Assembly: GCA_029844215.1 (NCBI GenBank)
Contig: CM056724.1
Span: forward strand, 10,868,307-10,932,306
DNA length: 64,000 nucleotides
DNA from: Przewalskia tangutica
Lineage: Eukaryota; Streptophyta; Magnoliopsida; Solanales; Solanaceae
Direction of reading: 5' to 3'
The notes below the pieces were generated by a model, which was given only the letters and a program-made list of their open reading frames with translations, was not told where the DNA came from and made no database searches. This document shows positions 11,018 to 21,990 of this stretch, in pieces. How positions within the stretch are numbered: the first letter of the stretch is position 1; each line of letters starts with the position of its first letter. A program made the position numbers and the translations under genes.

Positions 11018-11150
11018 AAAAGGAATTTCACAATAAGCTGATCCTCGAGTGGTTAATGCTTGCGCCTGGAAAACTCGATTATCAAAAAACAAAAAAAAAA
11101 GGGGAACACAAAAAGGAATTTCACAATAAGCTGATCCTCGAGTGGTTAAT
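10957..11150 (+). repeat. Tandem duplication of SINE tail plus flank (two units)
   Basis: Unit 1 (10957-11057) and unit 2 (11058-11150) both run from GCTTGCGCCTGG through the A-rich tail and target duplication to GAGTGGTTAAT. They differ mainly in A-tract length (101 against 93 bp). The duplication therefore occurred after the SINE inserted, probably by slippage or unequal exchange. Confidence 0.85.
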
Positions 11151-11628
11151 GTGTGTCCATTTGATACAAAAACTTGTAGGAAACCACTGTCAGCCATTGC
11201 AGTAGAATGGTCCTATTACATTTACCCAAAAGAAAAAGGACTCCCTGAAACAATTTGGACATCTTGAGAAGAAAGGTCGCACCAAAAATAAGATGGAATG
11301 GAACTATAGTAGTATCATATTCAAAGACAGAGGGTACTTTATATTCATCAACCGGCTACCTCATTCTCATCAAGCAACAAAATGGACTTCATATATTCGG
11401 CAATCAAAAGTGCCAAGGCTTACTGGCACTTCAAACTTAACGCACATATAGTATGAGGCTATGAGCAGCTATATATCAAGCAAGGAAAAAGAACTATGAA
11501 CACAAACAACAATTATATGGGTAGAAGAATTGCAAAAAATGTAATGACGTGAATACATAACAAGTTAACAACCAGAAAATACCAAAATGCAAACATTTTG
11601 CACAGCTAGAATCAATCTGACGTAAAAT
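11151..11628. other. No recognisable feature
   Basis: Intergenic sequence before the copia element; no supported gene, RNA or repeat. Confidence 0.4.
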
Positions 11629-11932
11629 TGTTAAGAAAAGAAAAAACAGATACATAACCCACTGTTAATGGGCCTTTTAGTTTACAAGTGATGAAGCCCA
11701 TTCTTATTTGTGTCCATGTAAGCCCATTAATTTTAGTGTATGTGTATAAGGGCAGTTACAAAGTGTAACATATTCATTCAGAATGTAATATACGATCTGT
11801 TCTTTTCTCTCTCTACTCGATTCTCTCTTTCTCTCTCTACTGCCATTGTTGTCTTCTTCCTTCCTCTCGTCTTCTTCCTCAAATAGCCATGTCTGCATGT
11901 CAACCTGGATGTCTAAGTTGAGAATCTCTTCA
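11629..11932 (+). repeat. 5' LTR of copia element
   Basis: Starts TGTTAAG and ends CTCTTCA, 304 bp. The pyrimidine-rich CTCT tracts (11804-11845) probably lie in the transcribed leader. It differs from the 3' LTR by two transitions (near 11656 and 11821). Confidence 0.93.
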
Positions 11933-11945
11933 TGGTATCAGAGCC
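11933..11945 (+). other. Primer-binding site, initiator-Met tRNA type
   Basis: TGGTATCAGAGCC directly follows the 5' LTR; this is the standard complement of the 3' end of plant initiator methionine tRNA used by copia elements. Confidence 0.9.
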
Positions 11946-12292
11946 GCGATCATCCTTCCGCAATCACGCGACTGGATTCTAGCTATTCTGGTGATTTCTG
12001 ACATTTTTTTGTTCGAGTTTCTTTCTTCTCTGTATTTGGTATAAATCTTGACTAAAACTAGGGCAAGATCATGCTTCTTGACTTGAACTAGGGCAAGATC
12101 TGGTTTAATCTCGTACCTGTTCAATCTTTGCTTATCTAGTTGTATTTACGCTTTGTGGTCTATCTGTGTTCCTTCTTGTTCTTTACTTGGAATTAACCCT
12201 CTAAATTGATTGATAAACACTAAGTGTTGGTTTATTCTTCTTTGAAATTCCTATCTGCCTTTACTTAAAAATTAGGGTAAAAAAAACCTAAA

Positions 12293-13365
12293 ATGGGCAC
12301 TGACCAAAGTCAAGAGACAATGGAAACTAGTACCTCAAGAACATCTGCTGAAAAGACTGACCTTACAGTCACAGCTGTGATAGATCACAACCACCCCCTA
12401 TTTCTTCAACCCTCGGATGTGAGTGGTGCTTCCTTGATCTCCTTTCAGCTTTTGGGGTCTGAGAACTACACTGTATGGAGTAAATCAATGAGAATAGCAC
12501 TACTAGGAAGAAATAAAATGGGGTTCGTCAATGGAAAACACCAAAAGGAACAATTTGGAGAAGAACTAGGAAACCACTGGGATAGGGTCAATGTTGTAGT
12601 ACAAGCATGGCTCATGAATTCTGTCTCTAAAGAACTACTAAGTGGACTATTATATGCTGAATCTGCCTTGGAGGTGTGGGAGGACTTAAGAGAAAGGTTT
12701 GACAAAGTAGATGGGTCAATAACCTATGATCTACATAGAGAGATTGCTACCATATCTCAGGGTAACTCCTCTGTTTCTGAATACTACTCTAGACTAAAGA
12801 GCCTATGGGTTGAATCTCAGTCCTTAGTTCCCCCACCTAACTGTGGATGCCCTAAGTCCAGAGAATTTGTTGAATACCTTGAAAGACAGAAACTGTACCA
12901 ATTCTTAATGGGGTTGAATGAGAATTACATGCAAGCTAGAAGTCAAATACTCCTCATGTCATCTCTACCCACTGTCAACAGGGCCTATTCTATGATTACA
13001 AGTGATGAGAGTCAAAAATCAGTCATTACAAAATCTGTTGAAATTGTTGGGAGTGGACTAGTGGAGTTAAACAAAATTTAGCCCATGATCCTACTGCCCT
13101 TTTTTCTAAAGAAGGGTCAAGTACACAGAAATATAAAAAATCCACTTCAAATCTCTTTTGTGATGTGTGTAAAATGAAAGGGCATACTAAGGAATTCTGT
13201 TACAATGTGGTTGGATATCCACCTGGGTTCAAGTCTAAGAGGAAAGAGCATGTTGCATATGGAGCCTTTGAATCAAAGAGAAGTAAAGCAACTGTTAACA
13301 CAGAAAATGTTAACTCGAAGTTCTTTGAAGAAGTGTGCTTTCAAGGGATGATGAGCAGATTGTGA
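12293..13365 (+). pseudogene. copia gag with zinc knuckle, frameshifted
   Basis: ATG 12293 opens a 262-codon frame of the plant copia gag type (a region like FLQPSDVSGASLISF, then SENYTVWSKSM, then the capsid-like helices). It ends at a stop at 13079-13081. A frameshift at about 13070 leads into the expected continuation in another frame, containing a CCHC-like knuckle (CDVCKMKGHTKEFC, about 13160-13200) for RNA packaging. A second shift lies near 13325-13345. In intact relatives gag and pol are one frame, so these are mutations or sequence errors, not programmed shifts. Confidence 0.82.
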
Positions 13366-15107
13366 AGCTCTTTAATCTCAAGATAGACAAGACAGAAACT
13401 ACACAAAACAGGAGCCCACATCATATTTCAAATGCAGCAGCTACAGGTATCTCTAAACACAAATCTCTACTAGGAAAAGAAATAACAAGACAATGGATAA
13501 TAGACACTGGAGCAACCAATCATATGGCATCTAATATAAACCTGATTAATAAGAAAACTATAGTAGAAAACCATATTGATTCTAAGAAAGTACACCTACC
13601 AAATGGTGAGTTAGTTAGTGTAACACATATTGGTTCCAAAGAATATATCGCAGTGTGCACATTACAAAATGTTTTCTTTATACCTCAGTTTAAGTTTAAT
13701 TTGATATCTGTCTCTCAACTAACAAAGGAATTGCAGTGTGCTGCTATTTTCTACCCTGACTTCTGTGTGTTTCAGGATCTTTACAATGGGAAGGTGAAGG
13801 AGATTGGTAGACTTCAAGATGGACTCTACATACTAGTAAACCATGCTTCTTCACAACTGTTAGGAAATCAAGAGGGAGTAAGTCTAAGTGTAAATAAAAA
13901 TACTGATAACACACATACTGAGGAAGAAATAGATACTTGGCACAAAAGATTTGGGCACACTTCTAGCAATGTATTGAGTAGGTTGATTAGAGCTAACTCT
14001 GGAACTATAGCCAGAATAATAAGGAATTGTAATAGTTGTCCCTGTGCTAAGCAATGTAGGTTACCTTTTCCATTGAGCAACAATAGAAGTACTGCAGCTT
14101 TTGACCTGATTCACATGGATGTATGGGGCCCTTACAAAGTTCAAACTCATAATGGAAAGAGGTATTTTCTTACAATAATAGATGATTTTACTAGAATGAC
14201 TTGGGTATATTTACTTAGTCTCAAATCTGATGTCTGCACTGTCTTACAACAGTTTTTGATTTTTGTACAAACTCAGTTTAGCAAAACAGTTAGAATGGTT
14301 AGGACTGATAATGAAACTGAATTTATAAATGAAGTATGTACTGTTATATTCCTTAGATTAGGTATAATACATCAGAAATCTTGTGCCTATACACCACAAC
14401 AAAATGGGGTGGCTGAAAGAAAGCATAGACATATTCTTGAGTTAACTAGAGCCATAAGGTTTCAGGGACATATTCCTCTAAAATTCTGGGGAATGTGCAT
14501 TCAGGCAGCAGTCTATATAATAAATAGGTTACCATCCTCAGTCACTGGGAAGACTCCTTATGAAATGCTATACAAAAGGAAACCTTTTATCCATCATTTA
14601 AGAGTTTTAGGGTGTCTGTGCTTTGCTAATAATCTGTCTATAAATGATAAGCTACTACCCAGAACTAGATGTTGTGTTCTTATGGGATATTCTGAAACAC
14701 AAAAGGGGTATATTCTATATGATTTAGATACTAAAGTGTTCTTAGTAAATAGAGATGTAAGTTTTAGGGAAAATGAGTTTCCTTTTAGATCTGGTACTTC
14801 TGAGAAACCAGTGTTTCAAAATGAACAGGGTGACATCTTTTCTGTCACTGATATGGCAGACACAATTCCTCACAACACTAATGATTGTATACCCACTACA
14901 GGTACACATATATCCCATGATAATAACAGTAAGGTCAGTACAGAAGATAAGGAAGGGATTGAACCAAATAGCACAACACAAGAGGTAGAACTAACCCAGA
15001 GTCAGACCCCTACTGAACCTAGAAGTATGATAGATGTGAGGAGGTATACCAGGGCAAAACAACCCCCAATATGGATGAAAGACTTTGTCACAAAAGAAGC
15101 TAGTAAC
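13335..15107 (+). pseudogene. copia pol part 1: protease and integrase, interrupted
   Basis: An open frame of about 590 codons. The protease active site reads IDTGATNHM (about 13500). The integrase HHCC region is near 13935-14055 (H-x-H then CNSCPCAKQ). The DDE core follows, with IHMDVWGPY (about 14110), RTDNETEF (about 14305) and a TPQQNGVAERK stretch (about 14390). The frame runs straight into the solo LTR at 15108. Removing the insert and one target copy restores a single open frame into part 2, so this break came from the insertion alone. Confidence 0.88.
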
Positions 15108-16424
15108 TGATCGGTGTATTTTATATACACTTTTCGAGTCGTTTTCAGTTAGTCTTTTGTCCATTTTTGTACAAATAAGTGTCGTATTAGGATAGATTTT
15201 CTTTCTTTTGAGTCAAAGTGGTTAAAATGGCCAAATGGCGGAAAAAGAGCTAAAAGAGGGCATAAGAGGAGGTTCCAGAGCTAAAAGCAGAGAAAGTGGC
15301 GAACGAGGCAAAAACCAGTATCGGCCAGCTTCTCCCCGATGGGAAGCGGCGCGCGCCTAATCATCGAAGGCTGCAGAGGTTCCAGCGGCGCGCGGCTGAA
15401 GCACGAGACTGGCCGCGCCAAATCACCGAAGTCTGCAGATGTTCGCTGGCCGCCAGCGAAGTGGTCGCGGCGCCGACGCGGGAAAATCAGGTTAATTGAC
15501 GAATTTCTGGGCCAGGCCTAAAGGAAAAGCTTGAGGCGGTTTTCAGCCTATAAAAGGAAAACCCTAGGCAGTTCTAAAAGGTTCCCTTTCTTGCACAACA
15601 CAAGGTTTTCTTGGATTGAAGATTGGAGACCCTAAACTTAGTAATTTTCTTTTCTTTTCTTTCTTTTATTTCAGTTTTGTATGATGAACCTTGAATTAGT
15701 TCTTGTCATGTCTATGGCTAGGAACTAATTCTTTTATAGGGTTTTTCATGTTAATTCACTAGAAACTTATGTTATGAATTAATGCATGTCTATGGTTATT
15801 ATTCTTCTTTGAGAGATTTATCCAATAATTGCTTTGAATGCTTGGTAATTAATTGACAACTAATTATCATTATATGATTTCTAATCAAACTTCGAAAGGA
15901 GGATAGACATATTTTGGATTGGGGATGAAAATACCTCAATTATTTATGTAGCGTTAATGAGAAACAACCCTAATTTTCGCAGTGCGTGGCGGTTAACTAG
16001 GTTTTTGTTCTTAATCCTCCTATAGAGTTATCCTTATCACCGAAAGGTAGAAAGGTGCAATACTGGGGTTGAGTGTTTATATATCCTTAACGGGAATATA
16101 AAACGATTTCGTAAACCTGCTAGCTCCGAGAGAAGAAGACCATAATTCATTGCATTAATAAATAACATAAGCGGATAGTTGAGGAGACATGGAAGCCCTA
16201 TTCCCATCACAACTGAAGTAAACTTATAGTTAATTAGCTTTTATAATTATTAGTTATAAACCACAAAATCAAATATCAATTGCCAAATAAATACCAAAAG
16301 ATAGATAGTTGGTACTTGAACCCTAATCCTTGTGGACGATATTCGGTCTTATCAAGACTATATTACTTGTCACGATAACGTGCACTTGCGTTAAAGTGTG
16401 TGCATCTTTTCGCGCATCAGTAAC
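15103..16424 (+). repeat. Solo LTR (Athila-like gypsy) inside copia pol, TSD GTAAC
   Basis: The LTR body is 15108-16419 (1312 bp), TGATCGG to GCGCATCA, flanked by identical GTAAC (15103-15107, 16420-16424). It contains a GC-rich palindromic module (15340-15480), a TATA box (CTATAAAAG, about 15548) and a long AT-rich R/U5. Its 3' end (GATATTCGGTCTTA, then a CTATATTACTTG stretch) closely resembles the LTR ends of the gag-protease element at 46.5-52.1 kb, so the two belong to one superfamily lineage. A solo LTR arises by recombination between two LTRs of a former full element. Confidence 0.93.
15547..15557 (+). promoter_or_regulatory. TATA box of the solo LTR
   Basis: CCTATAAAAGG sits about 440 bp into the LTR and about 65 bp after the GC-rich palindromic module. 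Confidence 0.55.
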
Positions 16425-18099
16425 ACAATCATCCCATACTCTATAGCTAACTATATCTCTTATGACAATATAACTACTAAGTACAAAGCCTTTCTTACTG
16501 CTTTTTCAGACTTGATAGAACCAAAAACCTATAAGGAAGCTTCTAAAAATCCTAGGTGGGTAGAGGCAATGCAATCTGAGATAAAAGCTCTCCAGGATAA
16601 TCACACATGGGAAATTGTAGCCTTACCTAGAGGTAAGAGTCCCATAGGATGTAAATGGGTATACAAAATAAAGTATAAAGATACAGGAGAGGTTGAAAGA
16701 CTTAAGACTAGACTTGTTGCTAAAGGGTATAGCCAGACAAAGGGGATAGACTATCATGAGACCTTTTATCCTGTGGTTAAAATGGTAACTGTCAGATCTA
16801 TAATATCTCTAGCAGCTTCTAAAAACTGGCATATACATCAAATGGATGTCTACAATGCCTTCTTACAAGGTGACCTTCATGATGAGATATACATGGAACT
16901 ACCACCAGGGTTCATTAGCCAGGGAGACAATCAGGTATGTAGGCTAATTAAGTCCCTATATGGTCTAAAACAAGCTCCTAGGCAGTGGAATTTTAAACTC
17001 ACAGAAGCTCTAAGACATATGACATTTAGACAATCTGAATATGACCATTCTCTCTTTATAAAACAGATTGATAAAGGACTGGTTCTAGTTCTAGTGTATG
17101 TAGATGACATTCTCATAACAGGTAATAACTTAGAACTAATAACAGGTACTAAACAGTCTCTACAACAAGTCTTTAAAATGAAGGATTTAGGGGAACTAAG
17201 GTATTTTCTAGGAATAGAGTTTATGAGGTCTAACAAAGGAATTCTAATGCATCAAAAGAAATATGCTTTAGAACTTATAGCTGAGTTAGGACTTGCTGCT
17301 TCCAAGCCATTTAATACATCTATGATCGCAAATACGGTTAACAACAAAAGAGTATGATTTTGTGCGGACTAAATGCACTATAGACAACAAGAAGGTAATA
17401 ATAGAGGATGAACTCATAGAAGATATCAGTTTGTATCAAAGGCTAATAGGAAAATTGTTATATTTAACCACTACTAGACCAGATATCTCTTATAGTGTGC
17501 AGATGCTCAGTCAGTTTCTGCAGCAACCAAAGAAGTCTCACCTCAATGCAGCATTAAGAATTGTGAAGTACATCAAGAGTCAACCTGGACAGGGTATTCT
17601 GATGTCAAGCAACAAACAAGAGACACTAACAGCCTACTGTGATGCAGATTGGGCTGCTTGTCCACATACAAGAAAATCAGTTACAGGATATGCAATAAAG
17701 TTTGGTAATTCTCTTATATCTTGGAAGTCAAAAAAACAGAGTACCATTTCTAGAAGTTCAGCAGAGTCAGAGTATAGAAGTCTAGCAAGCACAGTGGCAG
17801 AGATAACCTGGATACTTGGTCTACTAAAAGATATAGGTGTTCAGTTTGATCATCCTATCACAGTTTTCACTGACAGTAAATCAGCAATCCAAATTGCAGC
17901 AAATCCAGTCTTCCATGAGAGAACTAAACACATAGAGATTGACTTACACTTCATCAGAGACAAGATTCAGAAAGGTATAATAAAACCAGAGTATATACAT
18001 ACAACAAACCAGCCAGCTGATTTACTCACAAAGGGCTTGAACAGAATACAACATCAACATCTTTGCTCCAAGCTTGGACTCCTGAATGTCTTCCAGTAG
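16425..18099 (+). pseudogene. copia pol part 2: reverse transcriptase and RNase H
   Basis: The RT starts at once after the solo LTR and shows KARLVAKG-type (LKTRLVAKGYSQ), QMDVYNAFLQGDL, SLYGLKQAPRQW and YVDDILITG (about 17095). RNase H follows with AYCDADWA (about 17635), SRSSAESEYRSLA (about 17750) and KHIEID (about 17925). A frameshift lies near 17345, between the RT thumb and the connection region. The frame ends with TAG at 18097-18099, just before the polypurine tract. Apart from the shift, all catalytic motifs are present. Confidence 0.88.
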
Positions 18100-18102
18100 T
18101 CA

Positions 18103-18115
18103 GCTTGAGGGGGAA
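18103..18115 (+). other. Polypurine tract of copia element
   Basis: GCTTGAGGGGGAA lies immediately before the 3' LTR start at 18116. Confidence 0.85.
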
Positions 18116-18419
18116 TGTTAAGAAAAGAAAAAACAGATACATAGCCCACTGTTAATGGGCCTTTTAGTTTACAAGTGATGAAGCCCATTCTTATTTGTGT
18201 CCATGTAAGCCCATTAATTTTAGTGTATGTGTATAAGGGCAGTTACAAAGTGTAACATATTCATTCAGAATGTAATATACGATCTGTTCTTTTCTCTCTC
18301 TACTCGACTCTCTCTTTCTCTCTCTACTGCCATTGTTGTCTTCTTCCTTCCTCTCGTCTTCTTCCTCAAATAGCCATGTCTGCATGTCAACCTGGATGTC
18401 TAAGTTGAGAATCTCTTCA
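18116..18419 (+). repeat. 3' LTR of copia element
   Basis: 304 bp, TGTTAAG to CTCTTCA; same length as the 5' LTR and two visible substitutions. Followed by the target duplication AAAAT. Confidence 0.93.
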
Positions 18420-18695
18420 AAAATAGAACGAATGGAGTTTATGAGATACAACTAATAAAAGAGATCAGGTCATTTATTGGAAGATCAGGGGCACCCAATG
18501 ACCCAAACGAGGTGAATACTCCACATAGTTAACAAGAAAACATGGTTAATCAGAAAAAGCAGAAACAAAGTGGCAGATCAACCTTAGAGGTCATGGGAAC
18601 ACGAATGCATATCAGTAATTAGTGATCTGGATCTCAAAAATGCAAGTGAAAGACCAGGTATAGTATACACCCACATTTCCTTACTCCTCTACTCA

Positions 18696-18808
18696 GCGGC
18701 GGATTTAACGAGTTTGAAGTGGTTGTTCGAAAAAAAAATCACAACGTTGTATAAGGAAATGAGGATGTTGTACTTGTAAATAGCTTTGCAAAAAAAAAAT
18801 CACGAACA
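18696..18808 (+). repeat. Interspersed repeat shared with an intron at 63.3 kb
   Basis: The stretch from AGCGGCGGATTTAAC through GAAGTGGTTGTTCG, CACAACGTTGTATAAGG, GATGTTGTACTTG and AGCTTTGCAAAAA reappears in reverse complement at 63318-63462 with moderate divergence. It is a short dispersed element of unknown class. The hAT-like MITE that follows is inserted at its 3' end. Confidence 0.6.
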
Positions 18809-19676
18809 AGTGTGATTATAGAGATGGCAGTGGATCCTGGACCCGGTCCAGATCCATTTTATAGGATATGAATCTTTAAAATTTAGACCCGACGGATCCG
18901 GATCGGACGAATAGGATTTGGATCTGGATCTTGTATTTGAGATCTGTATCCGGTCCAGATCCGATCCGTGGATCCGTTTTTTATTAAATATATCCATAAC
19001 CTAAAATGTAATTTTATAATGTAATTTTATAAGTATTGTCTTAAACTTTTCATAATTTATGTATTTTACATTGAGATTTGAATATTACATCCTCATGTCC
19101 TTGACATGCTCACTCCAGTGCACGAGCATTTTTTTCTACTTCTCGTGTCCTTTTTTTGCTACATTACAAAATATTAAGTAAAATAAGCTACGTTGTTTAA
19201 ATTTGTCAAGACCGAAAATTCAATTTTGATGGCATCTTCCCATACTAGCAGTATTTCATATTTTTTACCTTCATTTACCAAAATAGCTGCATATTTATTT
19301 GCCTCCTCCAAAGATGTTATGTGTATAATAATCGTCTTATTGGCTTTTAATAATTATTTCATAATCTTCAATAATAACACTAAAAAGTCGATGTATGGTG
19401 TCATGTTTGTGTAGGTTGATTGAATGAACTCAAACATTTTTTTCAATCAAATTGGGTTTCATTTTGTCAAAAAAGTTTCAACATGTGGGAATATTATTCA
19501 AGACAAAAAAAATTAATCTGATCCGTGGACCTGGTGGATCCGATGGATCCGAATTTAGATATGATTTTTATGGATCCGATGGATCGGGATCCGAATCTGA
19601 ATTCAGGTATGAAAAATGGATCTAGATCTAGTAGGATTCGGTCCAGATCTGATCTGTTGACATCCCTAAGTGTGAA
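18809..19676 (+). mobile_element. hAT-like non-autonomous element, 8-bp target duplication
   Basis: The body 18817-19668 has inverted ends TAGAGATGGCAGTGGATC and, in reverse complement, TAGGGATGTCAACAGATC. The flanks AGTGTGAT and AGTGTGAA match at 7 of 8 positions, the TSD length of hAT elements. Both subterminal regions are filled with short GGATCC/GATCCG and AGATCT words, typical of transposase-binding repeats. There is no coding capacity. Confidence 0.75.
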
Positions 19677-19767
19677 CAAGGTACAGCTGCCCCTGCCTCT
19701 ACTAGCAAAGGAGCACCTTGTGCACACACCTGCATGGGGCAAGCCCATCTAGTTATTCTTATTTAAA

Positions 19768-19870
19768 AAGAAATGGCAATTTGGTGCACAAAGCATCCTG
19801 TGTTAGCAGGTCTCTAATGCAAGCATTAGTGGCTACCTTCCACGGATCGAAACCGTGAACTATTTGATCA
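19768..19870 (-). mobile_element. Fragment of an Au-type SINE
   Basis: Read on the minus strand it shows a box-B-like GGTTTCGATCC next to CGTGGAAGG, then CCACTAATGCTTGCATTAG, and near the end GATGCTTTGTGCACC. These are landmarks of the Au SINE family in their expected order, with interior deletions. Confidence 0.5.
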
Positions 19871-21331
19871 AATATAGAATGGAAAGCAAATAAGAACAAA
19901 CACAGCATTATAATCAAATTTAGTAATATTTGAGTTTAACCCATTAAGTGCATGTTTGGTTCCACTTCTAGGTACCCAGAAGTGATTATGGGTATCCACT
20001 TTCGTGAAAATAGGCAAAATTGAGATGTTTGGTTCTGCATTCCAGAATCAATTCTGCTAAAATCAATTTTGTCATTTATTTCAATTTGACTTTTACCTTT
20101 TCTTTTATTACCCTCTTTAATTTTCATAAACAACTTTATCCACCTGCATTACCCTCTTTTTAAATATCTAGAAATAATTACTAAAAAAAATCAAATATCC
20201 ACCTTCATTGTCCTCTTTAAATATCTAGAAATAATTACTAAAAAATCAAATATACACCTTCATTGCAAGTTTTGTTATTTTTGCAGCTTGTACAATTGTT
20301 GAAGGGATAAAATGAACGATTGAAATTTACATACTTTATATTCTAATATTTAAGTACTATATTGCACTTTTAATTCTATTATATGTCTGTAATTTTTTTA
20401 CATACTTTAAATTCTAATAATTAAGTATTATATATTGCACTTTATTAAAAGAGTAAAATTAAAACGTCATTTCGTTAAGGAGACTTCGTGCTAGTTTTAG
20501 CGTATATGCCTCACACGTGTAGTAAATCAATCATTGTATAGTTTTATATTTAAATATAATATTCTTTAATATATAATTCATAACTTCAAAATAATGATAT
20601 TTGATTTGGACAATATCTTGATTCAACTTTGTATAACCATTTGAAAATATATATTGTATGTTCGAATTTAATAAATGAGATATCATGTTACTTCAGTTAA
20701 TCAAAATATAGAAGGAAAATATTTAATTAAGAAAAATAAATGTAAATCTTCTTAATTCTATTATCTATTTAACTATGTCAATTTTGGTAATTCTACGTTC
20801 AAAAGCAATTTTGATCCAAATTATCCTAACATCATAAATTGATAACAATCATTTTTACATTGTTGCATCCAAACATATATCAATTCTACCAGAATTAATT
20901 CTATCAAAATCAATTATGACATAATCAATTATCCTCATAATCAATTATGTCCACCGCATAACCAAACACACAGGGTGTGTTTGGATTAGCGGTGGGCAGA
21001 ATTGATTCTGGTAGAATTGATTTATGTTTGGATGCAATAATGTAAAAGTGATTGTTATAATTGATTTATGTTTGGATAGTTTTGATCAAAATTGCTTTTG
21101 AATGTAGAATTACCAAAATGGACATTTAGTCAATATATATAAATAAAAATTATTAAAAAATGGAAGTATGTAAATAAAAATTACAAATAGATAATAGAAA
21201 TTAAAGTGCAATATAGTACTTAAATATTAGTAGAATATTATTACAATACTAATTTAAAGTGCAAATAGTATTTAAATATTATTACAATATTAATTTTGCA
21301 TGTACTCTATAATTTGATTGCTACTGTATCA

Positions 21332-21418
21332 GAAGCTTCGCGGCGCCTAAGTTCCAGTGATTTTTCACGCCACAGGAGTCGCGACCCTTGGGAGGAGACG
21401 TCGCGGCGCTTCAGGCAA
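21332..21418. other. GC-rich palindrome cassette within the AT-rich foldback arm
   Basis: GAAGCTTCGCGGCGCCTAAG at 21332 is followed by GTTCCAGTGA, a second GC block with TCGCGA (about 21381) and GTCGCGGCGC (about 21400). The same layout occurs in LTRs at 9275 and 15343 (see findings). It has no mirror on the left arm, so it arrived after the palindrome formed. Confidence 0.6.
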
Positions 21419-21690
21419 TTATTCAAAAATAATAAAACTTTTCGATACTTCAACTTGAGTATATTTATTTCTTGTTTGTTCAAAATATAATATATTATAG
21501 TAATAATATTCGGAGTATTTGAAAGAAGACAATAGGAAAAAGAGAAGGATAATCCTCGTATAATCGGACAACGTTAGGATGTTTGAGTTTAAAGTTCCAA
21601 TCTGCAATTACACATGAACAAATGTCAACTTTAGTAGTATATTTGATTTTTTTTAATTAAAACAGAACATGAGTAGTATATTGATTTTTT

Positions 21691-21990
21691 TTAGTAATTA
21701 TTTCTAGATATTTAAAGAGTGTAATGAAAGTTGTATATTTGATTATTTTTTTTAGTATTGTTTCTAGATATTTAAAGAGGGTAATGAAAGTTGTATATTT
21801 GAATATATATTTTTAGTAATTATTTCTAGATACTTAAAGAGGGTAATGAAAGTTGTATATTTGATTATTTTTTTTAGTATTGTTTCTAGATATTTAAAGA
21901 GGGTAATGAAAGTTGTATATTTGAATATATATTTTTAGTAATTATTTCTAGATATTTAAAGAAAGTAATGAAAGTGGATAGAGTTGTTGA
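21691..21990 (+). repeat. Tandem array, about 62-bp unit, five copies
   Basis: Each unit holds TTTCTAGATATTTAAAGAG then GGTAATGAAAGTTGTATAT. The left arm of the foldback carries about two inverse units (20160-20275), so the array expanded on one arm only. Confidence 0.8.

Larger units (their letters stand above)
11629..18419 (+). mobile_element. Full-length Ty1/copia retrotransposon with a nested solo LTR
   Basis: Both LTRs are 304 bp (11629-11932, 18116-18419) and differ at only two positions seen by eye. The target duplication AAAAT flanks the element exactly (11624-11628, 18420-18424). Primer-binding site, gag, integrase, RT, RNase H and polypurine tract are in copia order. Without the inserted solo LTR and its 5-bp duplication (1317 bp) the element is about 5.5 kb. 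Low LTR divergence implies a recent insertion, yet the gag-pol frame is broken at three points besides the solo LTR. The gag and RT style fits the small copia lineages using the initiator-Met tRNA primer; the lineage was not fixed. Confidence 0.93.

Noticed and set aside
13060..13345. Programmed frameshift between copia gag and pol
   Set aside because: Plant copia elements use a single frame, and two separate shifts with no slippery site point to mutation or error.
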